In this document: piece after piece, positions 18,970 to 27,867 of the stretch
Layout of the letters: each line of letters begins with the position of its first letter
Numbering within the stretch: the stretch's first letter is position 1
Source of the DNA: an uncultured Granulosicoccaceae bacterium
Lineage (GTDB): Bacteria > Pseudomonadota > Gammaproteobacteria > Granulosicoccales > Granulosicoccaceae
DNA: 64,000 nucleotides
Reading direction: 5' to 3'
Assembly: GCA_937920585.1 (NCBI GenBank)
Contig: CAKZSB010000265.1
Location: forward strand, 1 to 64,000
Made by a program: the position numbers and the translations under genes
The notes under the pieces: generated by a model
Told to the model about the DNA's origin: nothing
Seen by the model: the letters and a program-made list of their open reading frames with translations, nothing else
Databases searched by the model: none

Positions 18970-21473
18970 CTGGCGCTAGAGGAGGTCGAGCTCTCGGCAG
19001 TGTCGTCAGCAGATTTCTTTGCCGCTACTTTTTTACTGGCAACTTTCTTTTTCGACGCAGTTTTTTTCTTAGCTGCGGATTTTTTCTTTGAGCTGGCTTT
19101 CTTTTTAGACGCGGTTTTCTTCGCCGATGTCTTCTTAGCTGCGGCCTTTTTAGCAGCAGCCTTTTTCTTGCCGCGGCCGCGTTTCTCGGGCGCTTCGTCG
19201 AGCAGTTTTTTGGCCGTCTCGAAGTCTATTTCGGTCGGCTTTTCCTTTTGCTCTTTGGTCAGTTTTGCGTTTTTAGAGCCGTTGGTTAAATAGGCTCCCC
19301 AACGGCCGTTGAGCACCTGTACTTCCGGATCTTCGTCGTAGATTTTGACAATGCGATCGGCATCTGCCTGCTTTTTGGCGGCCACCACTTCCAGCGCTCG
19401 CTCCAGCGTGATCGTATGCGGATCGTCTTCCTTTAGCGAGGCGTATTTGCTGTCGTAACGAATGTAGGGGCCAAAGGGACCAATGCTCGCCGAGATCTTC
19501 TCGCCTTCAGGTGATTCGCCCAGTTTGCGCGGCAGCTTGAAAAGCTCCAGCGCTTCTTCCAGCGTAATCGTGTCCATTTTCTGACCTGGACGAAGGCCTG
19601 CAAATTTTGGCTTTTCCTCATCATCGCGGGTACCGATTTGTACCATAGGTCCAAAGCGCCCGATTCGTGTCGAAACCGGTTTGCCGCTCGCCGGGTCGGT
19701 GCCCAGTTCGCGTGCCTGGATCGCCTCGTCGCGGGTGACGTTCTCTTCCTTGTCCTTAAGCTGGGCCTCGAAGGGATTCCAGAATTCGTGCATCAGCGGC
19801 ACCCATTCTTTCTCGCCTCGCGACACCGCATCGAGTTCGTCTTCCAAGTTCGCGGTGAAGTCGTAGTCGACGTACTGGGTGAAGTGTTTGGAGAGGAACC
19901 GATTGACTACACTGCCGACGTCCGTGGGCGAGAATCGGCGCGCATCCATTTCCACATATTCACGATTCTGCAGCGTGGAGATGATACTCGCATAGGTAGA
20001 GGGGCGGCCAATGCCGAACTCTTCCAGTACCTTGACCAGCGTCGCCTCGGTAAATCTCGGTGGCGGTTCAGTGAAATGTTGTCCAAGATCGATATCGGCC
20101 AGGCTGAGCTTTTCGCCTTTCTCGAGCGCCGGCAGACGCTTTTCTTTTTCCTTGTCTTCCTTGCTGTCGTCAACGTCTTCTTCATAGACGGCCAGAAAGC
20201 CCGGGAATCTCACCGTCGACCCACTCGCGCGAAAACTGTTTTCTTCGCCACAGGCCAGATCTACACTGACCTGATCCATGGTTGCGTGAATCATCTGGCA
20301 GGCGATAGTGCGTTTCCAGATCAGGCTGTAGAGCTTCATCTGATCGGCCGAGAGAAAGCTCTTCAGGCTGTCGGGTGTGCGATCGGCACCGGTGATTCTA
20401 ACGGCCTCGTGCGCTTCCTGGGCGTTCTTGGATTTGTTCTTGTAGAGGTGCGGCGTTTCGGGCAGATAGTTGTCCCCGTAGCGCTGTTGAATGTGCTGGC
20501 GAATGTCGCCAAGCGCATCCTGCGAGAGCGTGACCGAATCGGTACGCATATAAGTGATAAGGCCGACAGCACCTTCACCACCGATATCTATTCCCTCATA
20601 GAGCTGCTGGGCTGTACGCATGGTTCTCTGTGCTGAAAAACCCAGCTTTCGAACCCATTCCTGCTGCAGTGTAGAGGTGGTGAACGGCGCGACGGGATTG
20701 CGCTTGCGTTGTTTCTTCTCGACATTCGACACCACCAGCGTGCCATTTGCCGCCTTCATCAACCGCGCTTTGACCTCGTCCGCCTGCTCGGTATTGGTGA
20801 TGGTGAACTGCTTGACCCGTTCGTTGTCGAGCGTATGCAAGCGGGCCGCAAAGGGCTGTTCGTCCTTGTTCAGATTGGTGGTGACTGTCCAGTATTCTTC
20901 CGGGATGAATTTTCTGATCTCGTCCTCGCGTTCGACGATCAGCCGCAGCGCCGGACTCTGGACTCGGCCGGCGGACAGTCCACGGCGAATCTTTTTCCAC
21001 AACAGCGGCGACAGATTGAATCCAACCAGGTAGTCGAGTGCCCGCCGTGCCTGTTGGGCATTGACCAGATCGTAAGAAAGTTCGCGCGGATTGGCCACCG
21101 CATCCTGCACGGCATCTTTAGTGATTTCGTGGAAAACGACGCGTTTTACGTCTTTATTTTCCAGAGCGCCACGATCCTGCAACAGCTCGACAAGATGCCA
21201 CGAAATCGCCTCACCTTCGCGATCCGGGTCAGTTGCGAGCAAGAGGTTGTCAGCCTTTTTCAACGCCTTGATGATGGCGTCGACGTGTTTTTCGTTGCGC
21301 TCGATCAATTCGTACTTCATGGCGAAGTCCGAGGATGGGTTGACTGCCCCTTCCTTGGGCACCAAATCGCGCACGTGACCATACGAAGCGAGGACCTCGA
21401 AGTCCTTGCCCAGGTACTTCTTGATTGTTTTACCTTTTGCCGGGGACTCGACAACAATCAGGCTTTTGCTCAT
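18966..21473 (-). CDS. topA: DNA topoisomerase I with a lysine-rich tail
   Basis: TopA relaxes negative supercoils by cutting one strand through a tyrosine linkage. The 835-residue protein has the Toprim domain (SLIVVESPAKGKTIKKYLG, LLATDPDREGEAISWHL), the IA core with the active-site Tyr in GLITYMRTDSVTLS, and then TOPRIM C-terminal repeats (FGPMVQIGTRDDEEKPKFA and two more copies between about residues 600 and 750). There are no CxxC zinc ribbons such as E. coli TopA has. Instead the last 65 or so residues are Lys/Ala/Ser repeats of the form KKAAAKK and ASKKK, like histone H1. Similar tails occur in some other bacterial TopA proteins. Confidence 0.96.
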   Translation of the reverse strand: MSKSLIVVESPAKGKTIKKYLGKDFEVLASYGHVRDLVPKEGAVNPSSDFAMKYELIERNEKHVDAIIKALKKADNLLLATDPDREGEAISWHLVELLQDRGALENKDVKRVVFHEITKDAVQDAVANPRELSYDLVNAQQARRALDYLVGFNLSPLLWKKIRRGLSAGRVQSPALRLIVEREDEIRKFIPEEYWTVTTNLNKDEQPFAARLHTLDNERVKQFTITNTEQADEVKARLMKAANGTLVVSNVEKKQRKRNPVAPFTTSTLQQEWVRKLGFSAQRTMRTAQQLYEGIDIGGEGAVGLITYMRTDSVTLSQDALGDIRQHIQQRYGDNYLPETPHLYKNKSKNAQEAHEAVRITGADRTPDSLKSFLSADQMKLYSLIWKRTIACQMIHATMDQVSVDLACGEENSFRASGSTVRFPGFLAVYEEDVDDSKEDKEKEKRLPALEKGEKLSLADIDLGQHFTEPPPRFTEATLVKVLEEFGIGRPSTYASIISTLQNREYVEMDARRFSPTDVGSVVNRFLSKHFTQYVDYDFTANLEDELDAVSRGEKEWVPLMHEFWNPFEAQLKDKEENVTRDEAIQARELGTDPASGKPVSTRIGRFGPMVQIGTRDDEEKPKFAGLRPGQKMDTITLEEALELFKLPRKLGESPEGEKISASIGPFGPYIRYDSKYASLKEDDPHTITLERALEVVAAKKQADADRIVKIYDEDPEVQVLNGRWGAYLTNGSKNAKLTKEQKEKPTEIDFETAKKLLDEAPEKRGRGKKKAAAKKAAAKKTSAKKTASKKKASSKKKSAAKKKTASKKKVASKKVAAKKSADDTAESSTSSSAS

Positions 21474-21597
21474 AAACCGTACGATCTGTGAAGGTTGTTA
21501 GGGAGTGCGAAGTCTACCTTTTAGCACTGTCGGGCGGCTTGTGTAGATTTATTTTTGCTGGCGGCGGGCCAGGGCAGCCTTGTTTGCTAATTGTATT

Positions 21598-22758
21598 TCA
21601 CAACTTATTAATGCGAATGTACGCGCCTGCCGCATCGGATTCAATCCTGCCGAGCAATTCGAGTTCGGTAATCTGCTGGGTTAAGGTTGCTATGTCAATG
21701 TCAATTTGCTCAACAAGCTGGTCGAGCGTTAGCGCTTCGAACTCGAAAACTGACAGCAATCTACTCAGTTCATCGGGCAGCGCTGGTTCGTCATCAGCGG
21801 CGGCTATGTCGGCCTCTGGAAAGCTTAGCTTCGCAGGTAAAAGCGGGGCGATTTGCTGGATGATGTCGTCGATCGATTCAACCAGCGTCGCCCCGTGTCG
21901 AATCAGTTGGTGGCTACCCCGTGACAGCGGGTTGTCAATGTTGCCCGGCACGGCAAACACCTCGCGGGATTGTTCGGTGGCGTGAGCAGACGTGGTGAGC
22001 GAACCGCTTTTGATGGCGGCCTCCACAACCAGGGTCCCGTGGCTCAGGCCGCTTATAATTCGATTCCGTCTCGGAAAGAAGGCAGGGCGCGGGTTTGTGC
22101 CGATTGGAAATTCCGATACCAGCGCACCGCATTTTGCGATCTCGTGGGCCAGCGCGTGGTGGCTGGCCGGGTAGACGCGATCCAGCCCTGTGCCGGTAAC
22201 TGCCACGGTTAGTCCGCCCGCTTCAAGTGTTGCCTTATGGGCCGCCGCGTCGATGCCGTAGGCCAGTCCGCTGCAAACGGTGATGCCATAGCTGGCCAGA
22301 TCGCGGGCAAACCTTGCGGCTATGCGTGTGCCCTGCGTCGTTGGCTTGCGGCTGCCAACTATTGCGAGTTGCGGTGTGTGCAGTACATCGGTATCTCCGC
22401 GCACAAACAATACCGGCGGGGGACTGGGTATCTGCTTGAGCAGGGGCGGATAGCGAGGTGAATCAAGTGTAACGATGGCGCGATCGTCGGCCTGTTCCAG
22501 CCAGTCCAGATCAAGCCGGGTGTCCTCCAGTGCATCGGGCTGCTGCAACGCATTGATTTGCTTGTCACTGGCGCCGGCTGCGCGCAACTGCGAGCCGTTT
22601 GCCTCGAACAGTTTGTCTATGGTTTGAAAAACCGCCAACAGCTTCGGGATAGTTTTCGGCCCTATGCCATTTGTGCGTATGAGCCTTAGCCAGTGGACGA
22701 GATTATCGTTCGAATCGGGAGCGGACACAGATAACAGCTTCGTGTCGAGGGGGCGCAA
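21598..22758 (-). CDS. dprA: DNA processing protein DprA (Smf)
   Basis: DprA binds incoming single-stranded DNA during natural transformation and loads RecA. The 386-residue protein has an N-terminal SAM/HhH-like region (WLRLIRTNGIGPKT), the Rossmann-like core (LAIVGSRKPTTQGTRIA, ITVCSGLAYGIDAAAHKATL, VSEFPIGTNPRPAFFPRRN, REVFAVPGNIDNPLSRGSHQL) and a C-terminal winged-helix domain (LTLDQLVEQIDIDIATLTQQI). The TTG at 22758 is the outermost start and a GTG at 22728 is also possible. In relatives smg lies between dprA and topA; here that gap is only 124 bases and empty. Confidence 0.95.
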   Translation of the reverse strand: MRPLDTKLLSVSAPDSNDNLVHWLRLIRTNGIGPKTIPKLLAVFQTIDKLFEANGSQLRAAGASDKQINALQQPDALEDTRLDLDWLEQADDRAIVTLDSPRYPPLLKQIPSPPPVLFVRGDTDVLHTPQLAIVGSRKPTTQGTRIAARFARDLASYGITVCSGLAYGIDAAAHKATLEAGGLTVAVTGTGLDRVYPASHHALAHEIAKCGALVSEFPIGTNPRPAFFPRRNRIISGLSHGTLVVEAAIKSGSLTTSAHATEQSREVFAVPGNIDNPLSRGSHQLIRHGATLVESIDDIIQQIAPLLPAKLSFPEADIAAADDEPALPDELSRLLSVFEFEALTLDQLVEQIDIDIATLTQQITELELLGRIESDAAGAYIRINKL

Positions 22759-22794
22759 ATAGTAACCGCCAACGCAGGGCGGTGGAAGGGGTGC

Positions 22795-22818
22795 CCCGGA
22801 TGCCGCCAGGCATCCGGG
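22795..22818 (-). repeat. Perfect hairpin between the LysM gene and dprA
   Basis: CCCGGATGCC (22795-22804) and GGCATCCGGG (22809-22818) form a perfect ten-base stem with a four-base loop just after the LysM gene stop on the minus strand. No T-run follows, so it is either an atypical terminator or an mRNA processing or stability element between the LysM gene and dprA. Confidence 0.6.
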
Positions 22819-22835
22819 AGAACAGCAGAATGATT

Positions 22836-24089
22836 TTAGAGTGTTGAAGCGACCCGGTCGTAAATCTTCACGGCCCGGTTGGCTTCCATGATCAGTGCAT
22901 AGCTGACGCGATCAAAGGTTCGAAATACCATCACGACACCCGATTGATCGCCGGGAATGGTTACCCAGTCGTTTTTCTTGCCGGAGATCTGATCACGCAC
23001 CTGGCGGTCATTGCTGATGACTGCCATCACATCGCCCGGCGTCACACCATCGGCTTCGCCAAGGTTCAAAACAACCACCTGGTTTTGACCGCTGCGGGTG
23101 ATTGAATCGAAAACAGAGATGATTTTTCCGCTCGTTTCCAGCGCAGAGGGCTTCGGACGGAAGTTTTCCGGGAAGGCCAGTTCATCAGCGGTCATCATGC
23201 GGTCACCGACCAGGGTTTCGCGCGTGTTGCTGGTGAGCAGGAGAGTAGAGGGATCACCGGCGCGGACCATTCTCGCGGTCGATACCAGTACGGCTTCGTG
23301 TCCCAGCACTTCGCGGTTGTCCGGATCGACCAGGGCTTTGCCGGGTCGGTAGACGTTGTAGCGCGCCGAATTGCCATCCGATTCGGTGCCGCGAACGTAG
23401 ATTTTGTCACCGGCAGCGCTGATGAGTCGATCGTCTTCACCGCTGACCACATAGGGCGCGGCCTTCAACTGAGCGGCAGTAACCACGCGTGGCTTGACCA
23501 GGAATTCCTCGATCGCATCCAGCGGGAAGGTGGAAATAGGCTTGGACGCAGCCGGAATAGTTTGTACCCCTCCGCGCGATAGCTGCAACCGAGGCTTGCC
23601 ATCGACGTAAGTCAGTGAGATTTGATCGCCCGGGAAAATCAGGTGTGGATTGCCAATCTGAGGATTGACGTGCCAGATTTCCGGCCATAGCCAGGGGCGG
23701 CTTAGAAATCGCTCAGAGATGTCCCAGAGCGTATCGCCGTGCGCAACCGTATAGGCACCAGGGTTGTCTGCCCGCACTGAATTTTCAGCCAGTGTGCGCA
23801 GCGACTTCTGTTTTTGACTGGTGGTGTTACGCGAGGCTTGCTGCGCAGGTCTGAAAGTCGCATCTTCGAGTACGATCGAGTTGTCCCCGGGATTACCGGT
23901 GACGACCTGCAGATCGCCGGTTCGAACCTGCTCCCAGTACTCGTCACCCGCATTCAAGGCATCAGGCTGCTTGCTCGCACAAGCTGAAACCAGTGTTGCA
24001 AGGGCGATGACACCAAGGGTTCGACGCGCCAGGGGGCGCTGAAAATCAGCAGAGGAAATGCGCAATCGGGAGTGGTCGGCGAATATCAT
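22836..24089 (-). CDS. LysM-domain lipoprotein
   Basis: The product, about 417 residues, has a lipoprotein-like signal (LGVIALATLVSAC) and a LysM peptidoglycan-binding domain near residues 115-165 (YTVAHGDTLWDISERFLSRP ... HLIFPGDQISLTYVDG). A long C-terminal region follows with segments such as SGEDDRLISAAGDKIYVRG. Proteins of this build are usually encoded between def and dprA in gammaproteobacteria, divergent from def, and are probably cell-wall associated; their exact role is unknown. An in-frame GTG at 24140 is an alternative start, but the ATG at 24089 places the lipobox closer to the N-terminus. Confidence 0.85.
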   Translation of the reverse strand: MIFADHSRLRISSADFQRPLARRTLGVIALATLVSACASKQPDALNAGDEYWEQVRTGDLQVVTGNPGDNSIVLEDATFRPAQQASRNTTSQKQKSLRTLAENSVRADNPGAYTVAHGDTLWDISERFLSRPWLWPEIWHVNPQIGNPHLIFPGDQISLTYVDGKPRLQLSRGGVQTIPAASKPISTFPLDAIEEFLVKPRVVTAAQLKAAPYVVSGEDDRLISAAGDKIYVRGTESDGNSARYNVYRPGKALVDPDNREVLGHEAVLVSTARMVRAGDPSTLLLTSNTRETLVGDRMMTADELAFPENFRPKPSALETSGKIISVFDSITRSGQNQVVVLNLGEADGVTPGDVMAVISNDRQVRDQISGKKNDWVTIPGDQSGVVMVFRTFDRVSYALIMEANRAVKIYDRVASTL

Positions 24090-24317
24090 ATTGATCCGGT
24101 TGGCTTGCGGTTGTTTGCAGACGGCCCGTGCAATGGGCACGGAGCCTGAGTTGATTGCCCGGATGTACCAATTTCAATGCCAACCCCGGGCGGATTAGCC
24201 CGCGAGATGTCATATTCGTGCACCGCGAACAATTTTCTGTGCCTAAAGTGATGTCCGGACTAACGTTTTTGCGGAATACCTGTAAAATTGTCCGCCCTAT
24301 TGAACCTACGCAAACCT

Positions 24318-24818
24318 ATGGCGCTCCTCGATATCCTGATCTACCCCGACAACCGTCTGCGGGACATCGCCAAACCGGTCGATGGCGTGGATGACTCGGT
24401 GCGAGTGCTGCTGGATGACATGCTGGAAACGATGTATGAAGCGCCGGGCATAGGACTGGCTGCCACACAGGTTGGTGTCAACCGTCGGGTCGTCGTCATC
24501 GATGTCTCCGAGGACAAAAACACACCACTGGTGCTGATCAATCCGGAAATCCTGAGCAGCGCCGGTGAGGGCGTTGGCGAGGAGGGCTGTCTCTCAATAC
24601 CCGGCATCTACGAAGACGTTAAACGGGCTGCAGAAATCAGGTTTCGGGCGCTTGATCGCAACGGTGAGAGTTATGAAATGGACGCCGATGGCCTGTTGGC
24701 TGTGTGCGTACAGCACGAGGTGGACCACCTTGATGGCAAGCTGTTTGTGGATTATCTGTCTGCACTCAAGCGCAACAGAATCCGCAAAAAAATGCAAAAA
24801 AGCGAGAAGCCTCGCTAA
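24318..24818 (+). CDS. def: Peptide deformylase
   Basis: Def removes the formyl group from the N-terminal methionine of new proteins. From the ATG at 24318 the protein has 166 residues (169 in E. coli) and carries all three metal-site motifs: [19 protein letters not shown] and [12 protein letters not shown]. The frame is open ten codons upstream, but this Met gives the standard N-terminus [15 protein letters not shown]. fmt follows after 214 bases, pairing deformylation with formylation of the initiator tRNA. Confidence 0.97.
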   Translation: MALLDILIYPDNRLRDIAKPVDGVDDSVRVLLDDMLETMYEAPGIGLAATQVGVNRRVVVIDVSEDKNTPLVLINPEILSSAGEGVGEEGCLSIPGIYEDVKRAAEIRFRALDRNGESYEMDADGLLAVCVQHEVDHLDGKLFVDYLSALKRNRIRKKMQKSEKPR

Positions 24819-25032
24819 CGGTGTTTTACCCGATGTTATGTGCGAAAGATTTACCGATGTGCCATGCCAGACAGTGCAGGCTGCCAGCACTGAATGGCGA
24901 GCCGTGACACGACCTGCGCCAACCCGCTTTGGCGCGAGATTGCTGCTCAGCCATCGATTTTCCCATCCACCTGTTGACTAAAGCCCGTTAGCTGCGGCAG
25001 GTGCTTTTCTCTCTTCATTAGCTTAAAATGTC

Positions 25033-25971
25033 ATGACGATTAGTCGATTGCGTGTTGTCTATGCCGGCACTCCGGATTTCGCGGTGCCAGCGTTGACGGC
25101 GCTGAACGAAAGCGTGGAAGTGGTGGCGGTATACACCCAGCCGGACCGGCCTGCTGGTCGCGGGCGTCGGCCTGTTGCCAGCCCGGTCAAGCAGATGGCG
25201 CAGCAACTCGGCTTGCCAGTCGAACAGCCTGACAACTTCAAGTCCGCCGAGGTACAGGCCCATCTGGCAGCGTATCGCGCAGACTTCATGATTGTTGCCG
25301 CCTATGGGCTGCTATTGCCGCAGGCGGTACTTGATCTACCCACATACGGATGCGTGAACATTCATGCGTCGCTTTTGCCCAGGTGGCGAGGGGCGGCGCC
25401 GATTCAACGAGCGATTGAAGCAGGTGATGCAAATAGTGGCGTTAGTATCATGCAGATGGCGGCGGGCCTCGACACAGGCGATGTCTGGTTGATGCGCGAA
25501 TGCCTGATTCTCGCGGACACCACCGGTGGCTCGCTGCACGATACATTGGCAGCGGTTGGCGCCACGGCGCTGATGGAGGCAATTCCGGCAATCACCGAGG
25601 GAAGCCTGTCGGCCACGCCACAGGATGACAGCCTGGCTACCTATGCGCGCAAGCTGGACAAACGGGAAGCCAATATCGACTGGTCCGACACGGCCATTGA
25701 GCTGGATAGAAAAATTCGCGCGTTCAATCCGTGGCCAGTCGCACAGCTGAGTCTGGATGGAACCGTGCTGCGCGTGTGGCAGGCCTGCGTGATCAGGGAG
25801 CCCAGCGACCGCCCGGCCGGCGAGGTGGTAGGGATCAGCGACGGCATTGACATTGCCACCGGCGACGGCGTCCTCAGGATTCTGCAAGTGCAGGCACCGG
25901 GCCGCAAACCGGTCTCGGCGCGTGATTACCTCAACGGTCGTGTTATAGCGGTGGGTGCGCAGTGTGGCTAA
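25033..25971 (+). CDS. fmt: Methionyl-tRNA formyltransferase
   Basis: Fmt formylates initiator methionyl-tRNA with 10-formyl-THF. The 312-residue protein starts with the typical RVVYAGTPDFAVPALTAL, has the active-site segment YGLLLPQAVLDLPTYGCVNIHASLLPRWRGAAPI (split here as the folate site and catalytic Asn/His), SIMQMAAGLDTGDVW, and the C-terminal tRNA-binding OB domain from about residue 205 (IRAFNPWPVAQL). It overlaps rsmB by a few codons. Confidence 0.97.
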   Translation: MTISRLRVVYAGTPDFAVPALTALNESVEVVAVYTQPDRPAGRGRRPVASPVKQMAQQLGLPVEQPDNFKSAEVQAHLAAYRADFMIVAAYGLLLPQAVLDLPTYGCVNIHASLLPRWRGAAPIQRAIEAGDANSGVSIMQMAAGLDTGDVWLMRECLILADTTGGSLHDTLAAVGATALMEAIPAITEGSLSATPQDDSLATYARKLDKREANIDWSDTAIELDRKIRAFNPWPVAQLSLDGTVLRVWQACVIREPSDRPAGEVVGISDGIDIATGDGVLRILQVQAPGRKPVSARDYLNGRVIAVGAQCG

Positions 25972-27271
25972 GTCCGACGACAGTATTCGGCTAACCGCTG
26001 TCAGAACATTGACGAGTGTCGTCGCCGATGGCAAATCGCTGGGTGAATTGCTGCCTGCCGCTCGTCAGAACCTCGATACACGCGGTGCCGCGCTATTGCA
26101 GGAACTCACCTACGGTGCTGCGCGCTGGAGCTATCGTCTCGATGCGTTGCTGCTGAAGCTTGTGAATAAACCGTTGCGCAATCGGGATGCCGATGTTCGC
26201 GTGGCTCTGTGGCTGGGGCTCTACGAAGCCGAATACATGCGAACACCGGATTACGCCGTCACAGACTCCTACGTTCGTTTGGCAAAGAAACTTGGCAAAC
26301 CCTGGGCGCGCGGGCTGATCAACGCGACAATTCGTAAATTCTTTCGCGAACGTGAGACGCTGCTCGCCTCGCTGGCGGAAGACGAGGTCGCAGAAACGGC
26401 GCATCCAGCCTGGCTACTCAAGATGCTGTCCGCAGACTGGCCCGAGCAACACCCAAGTATCGCAGAGGCAGGCAATGCCCGCGCGCCGTTGGTGCTGCGT
26501 GTTAACCGGCGGCAGCTGAATCGAACGCAAATGCTCGATGCATTATCGACGGCGGGCATCGCAGCACGACCCCACGAGCTCGCCGATGACGCTATCCTGA
26601 TTGATGGCAACGCCCAGGTTGAACGTTTGCCTGGCTACGAGAACGGGCATTTCTCCGTGCAGGATGTGGCGGCTCAATTGGCTGCCGTGTTGCTGGATGC
26701 CCAAACCGGGCATCGCGTTCTCGATGCCTGTGCCGCGCCGGGTGGAAAAACCTGTCATATCCTCGAGCTGCAGCCCTCGGTCGATCTGATATCGCTGGAT
26801 TCCAGTGCCAGCCGGTTGTTGCGAGTCGAAGAAAATCTAGCGCGCCTTGATCTGACAGCGAAAACAGTCTGCGCCGATGCGTCCGATACGGCGAACTGGT
26901 GGGATGGTCAGCCCTTCGATCGAATTTTGCTCGATGCACCGTGTTCGGCGCTGGGCGTATTGCGACGCCGGCCGGACATCAGGCGACTGCGCCGTGAATC
27001 GGACATTCCAGTGCTCGCCAGCCTGCAATTGGATCTTTTGCAGGCGTTGTGGCCATTGCTGGCGCCGGGCGGGCGGCTGGTTTACGCCACCTGCTCCGTG
27101 TTGCGACGTGAGAACGAGCAAGTGGTGGGGCGATTTCTCGACGCCACCAGCGACGCGCGCGAGGTGCCATTGGAAGTGGATTGGGGATATGAGTGCCTGC
27201 ATGGTCGGCAGATATTGCCGGGTCAGCATGAAGCTGACGGGTTCTACTATGCGATACTCCAAAAAGTATGA
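25955..27271 (+). CDS. rsmB: 16S rRNA (cytosine-967-C5)-methyltransferase
   Basis: RsmB methylates C967 of 16S rRNA. The 438-residue protein has an N-terminal NusB-like RNA-binding domain (residues about 1-150, with LLQELTYGAARW and NATIRKFFRER) and a C-terminal SAM domain with VLDACAAPGGKTCHILEL, the DAPCSALGVLRRRPDI motif and the catalytic cysteine in YATCSVLRRENEQVV. The start is GTG at 25955, overlapping fmt, with another GTG at 25964. It overlaps the next gene by four bases. Confidence 0.96.
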   Translation: MRSVAKSDDSIRLTAVRTLTSVVADGKSLGELLPAARQNLDTRGAALLQELTYGAARWSYRLDALLLKLVNKPLRNRDADVRVALWLGLYEAEYMRTPDYAVTDSYVRLAKKLGKPWARGLINATIRKFFRERETLLASLAEDEVAETAHPAWLLKMLSADWPEQHPSIAEAGNARAPLVLRVNRRQLNRTQMLDALSTAGIAARPHELADDAILIDGNAQVERLPGYENGHFSVQDVAAQLAAVLLDAQTGHRVLDACAAPGGKTCHILELQPSVDLISLDSSASRLLRVEENLARLDLTAKTVCADASDTANWWDGQPFDRILLDAPCSALGVLRRRPDIRRLRRESDIPVLASLQLDLLQALWPLLAPGGRLVYATCSVLRRENEQVVGRFLDATSDAREVPLEVDWGYECLHGRQILPGQHEADGFYYAILQKV

Positions 27272-27867
27272 CTCTGCGCATTTTTTCCAGCCCGCAGTGG
27301 ACGCAAAGCCGGGGCGTATCGGCGTCCTTTGTTAGTGCACTGATACTCGCATTGCTGGTGGCTTCCACAAGCCTTCAGTCTGCGGTGTTGCGCTTCGAGA
27401 GTGCTGGAACCTATCTGGTCGACGACATGTACTATCTCGACTGCTTTGCCCTGATCGAGCTGGCCGACGCACCCGCCAACGCACTGGTCAACGGCGTAGA
27501 ACTCAATTTTGTGGTCGAGCTGGCTGTGCATCGCAATCGTCGCTGGTGGATCGATACGCCGGTGTACGAGCGGCGTCTGCGTTATCGACTGTTCTACTAC
27601 GATCTCACCCGCCACTTTCGTGTTGTCGAAGTGCATACCGGCAACACAACCAACTATCGCAGCCTCGATCAGGCGCTGCGCCATCTCGGCAGCCTGAGTC
27701 GCTATCCATTGTTGCCCGCGGCCCGAATAAAGCGCCACAAGCGCTATACCGCCAGCGTGCGGATAGGGCTTGATCGCACCCGGTTGCCCGGCCCTCTGAT
27801 GGCTCAGGCGCTGGTCTCACGTGCGTGGCAGATGGAGAGTGAGGTTTTCAAATGGTCGCTAAACTAG
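27268..27867 (+). CDS. DUF4390 domain-containing exported protein
   Basis: The 199-residue protein has a hydrophobic N-terminal segment (SALILALLVASTSLQSAV) that is probably a signal peptide, followed by a DUF4390 domain (ELVVE-type strands such as GVELNFVVELAVHRNRRWW and RYRLFYYDLTRHFRVV). The function is unknown. It is joined to rsmB by an ATGA overlap and to ntrY by a 16-base overlap. This rsmB-DUF4390-ntrY order recurs in gammaproteobacteria, which hints at a role connected with the sensor kinase, though this is inference. Confidence 0.87.
   Translation: MTLRIFSSPQWTQSRGVSASFVSALILALLVASTSLQSAVLRFESAGTYLVDDMYYLDCFALIELADAPANALVNGVELNFVVELAVHRNRRWWIDTPVYERRLRYRLFYYDLTRHFRVVEVHTGNTTNYRSLDQALRHLGSLSRYPLLPAARIKRHKRYTASVRIGLDRTRLPGPLMAQALVSRAWQMESEVFKWSLN

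Noticed and set aside
19638-20636. Plus-strand open frame of 332 codons inside topA
   Set aside because: It lies wholly antisense to the TopA core and has no protein-family features.
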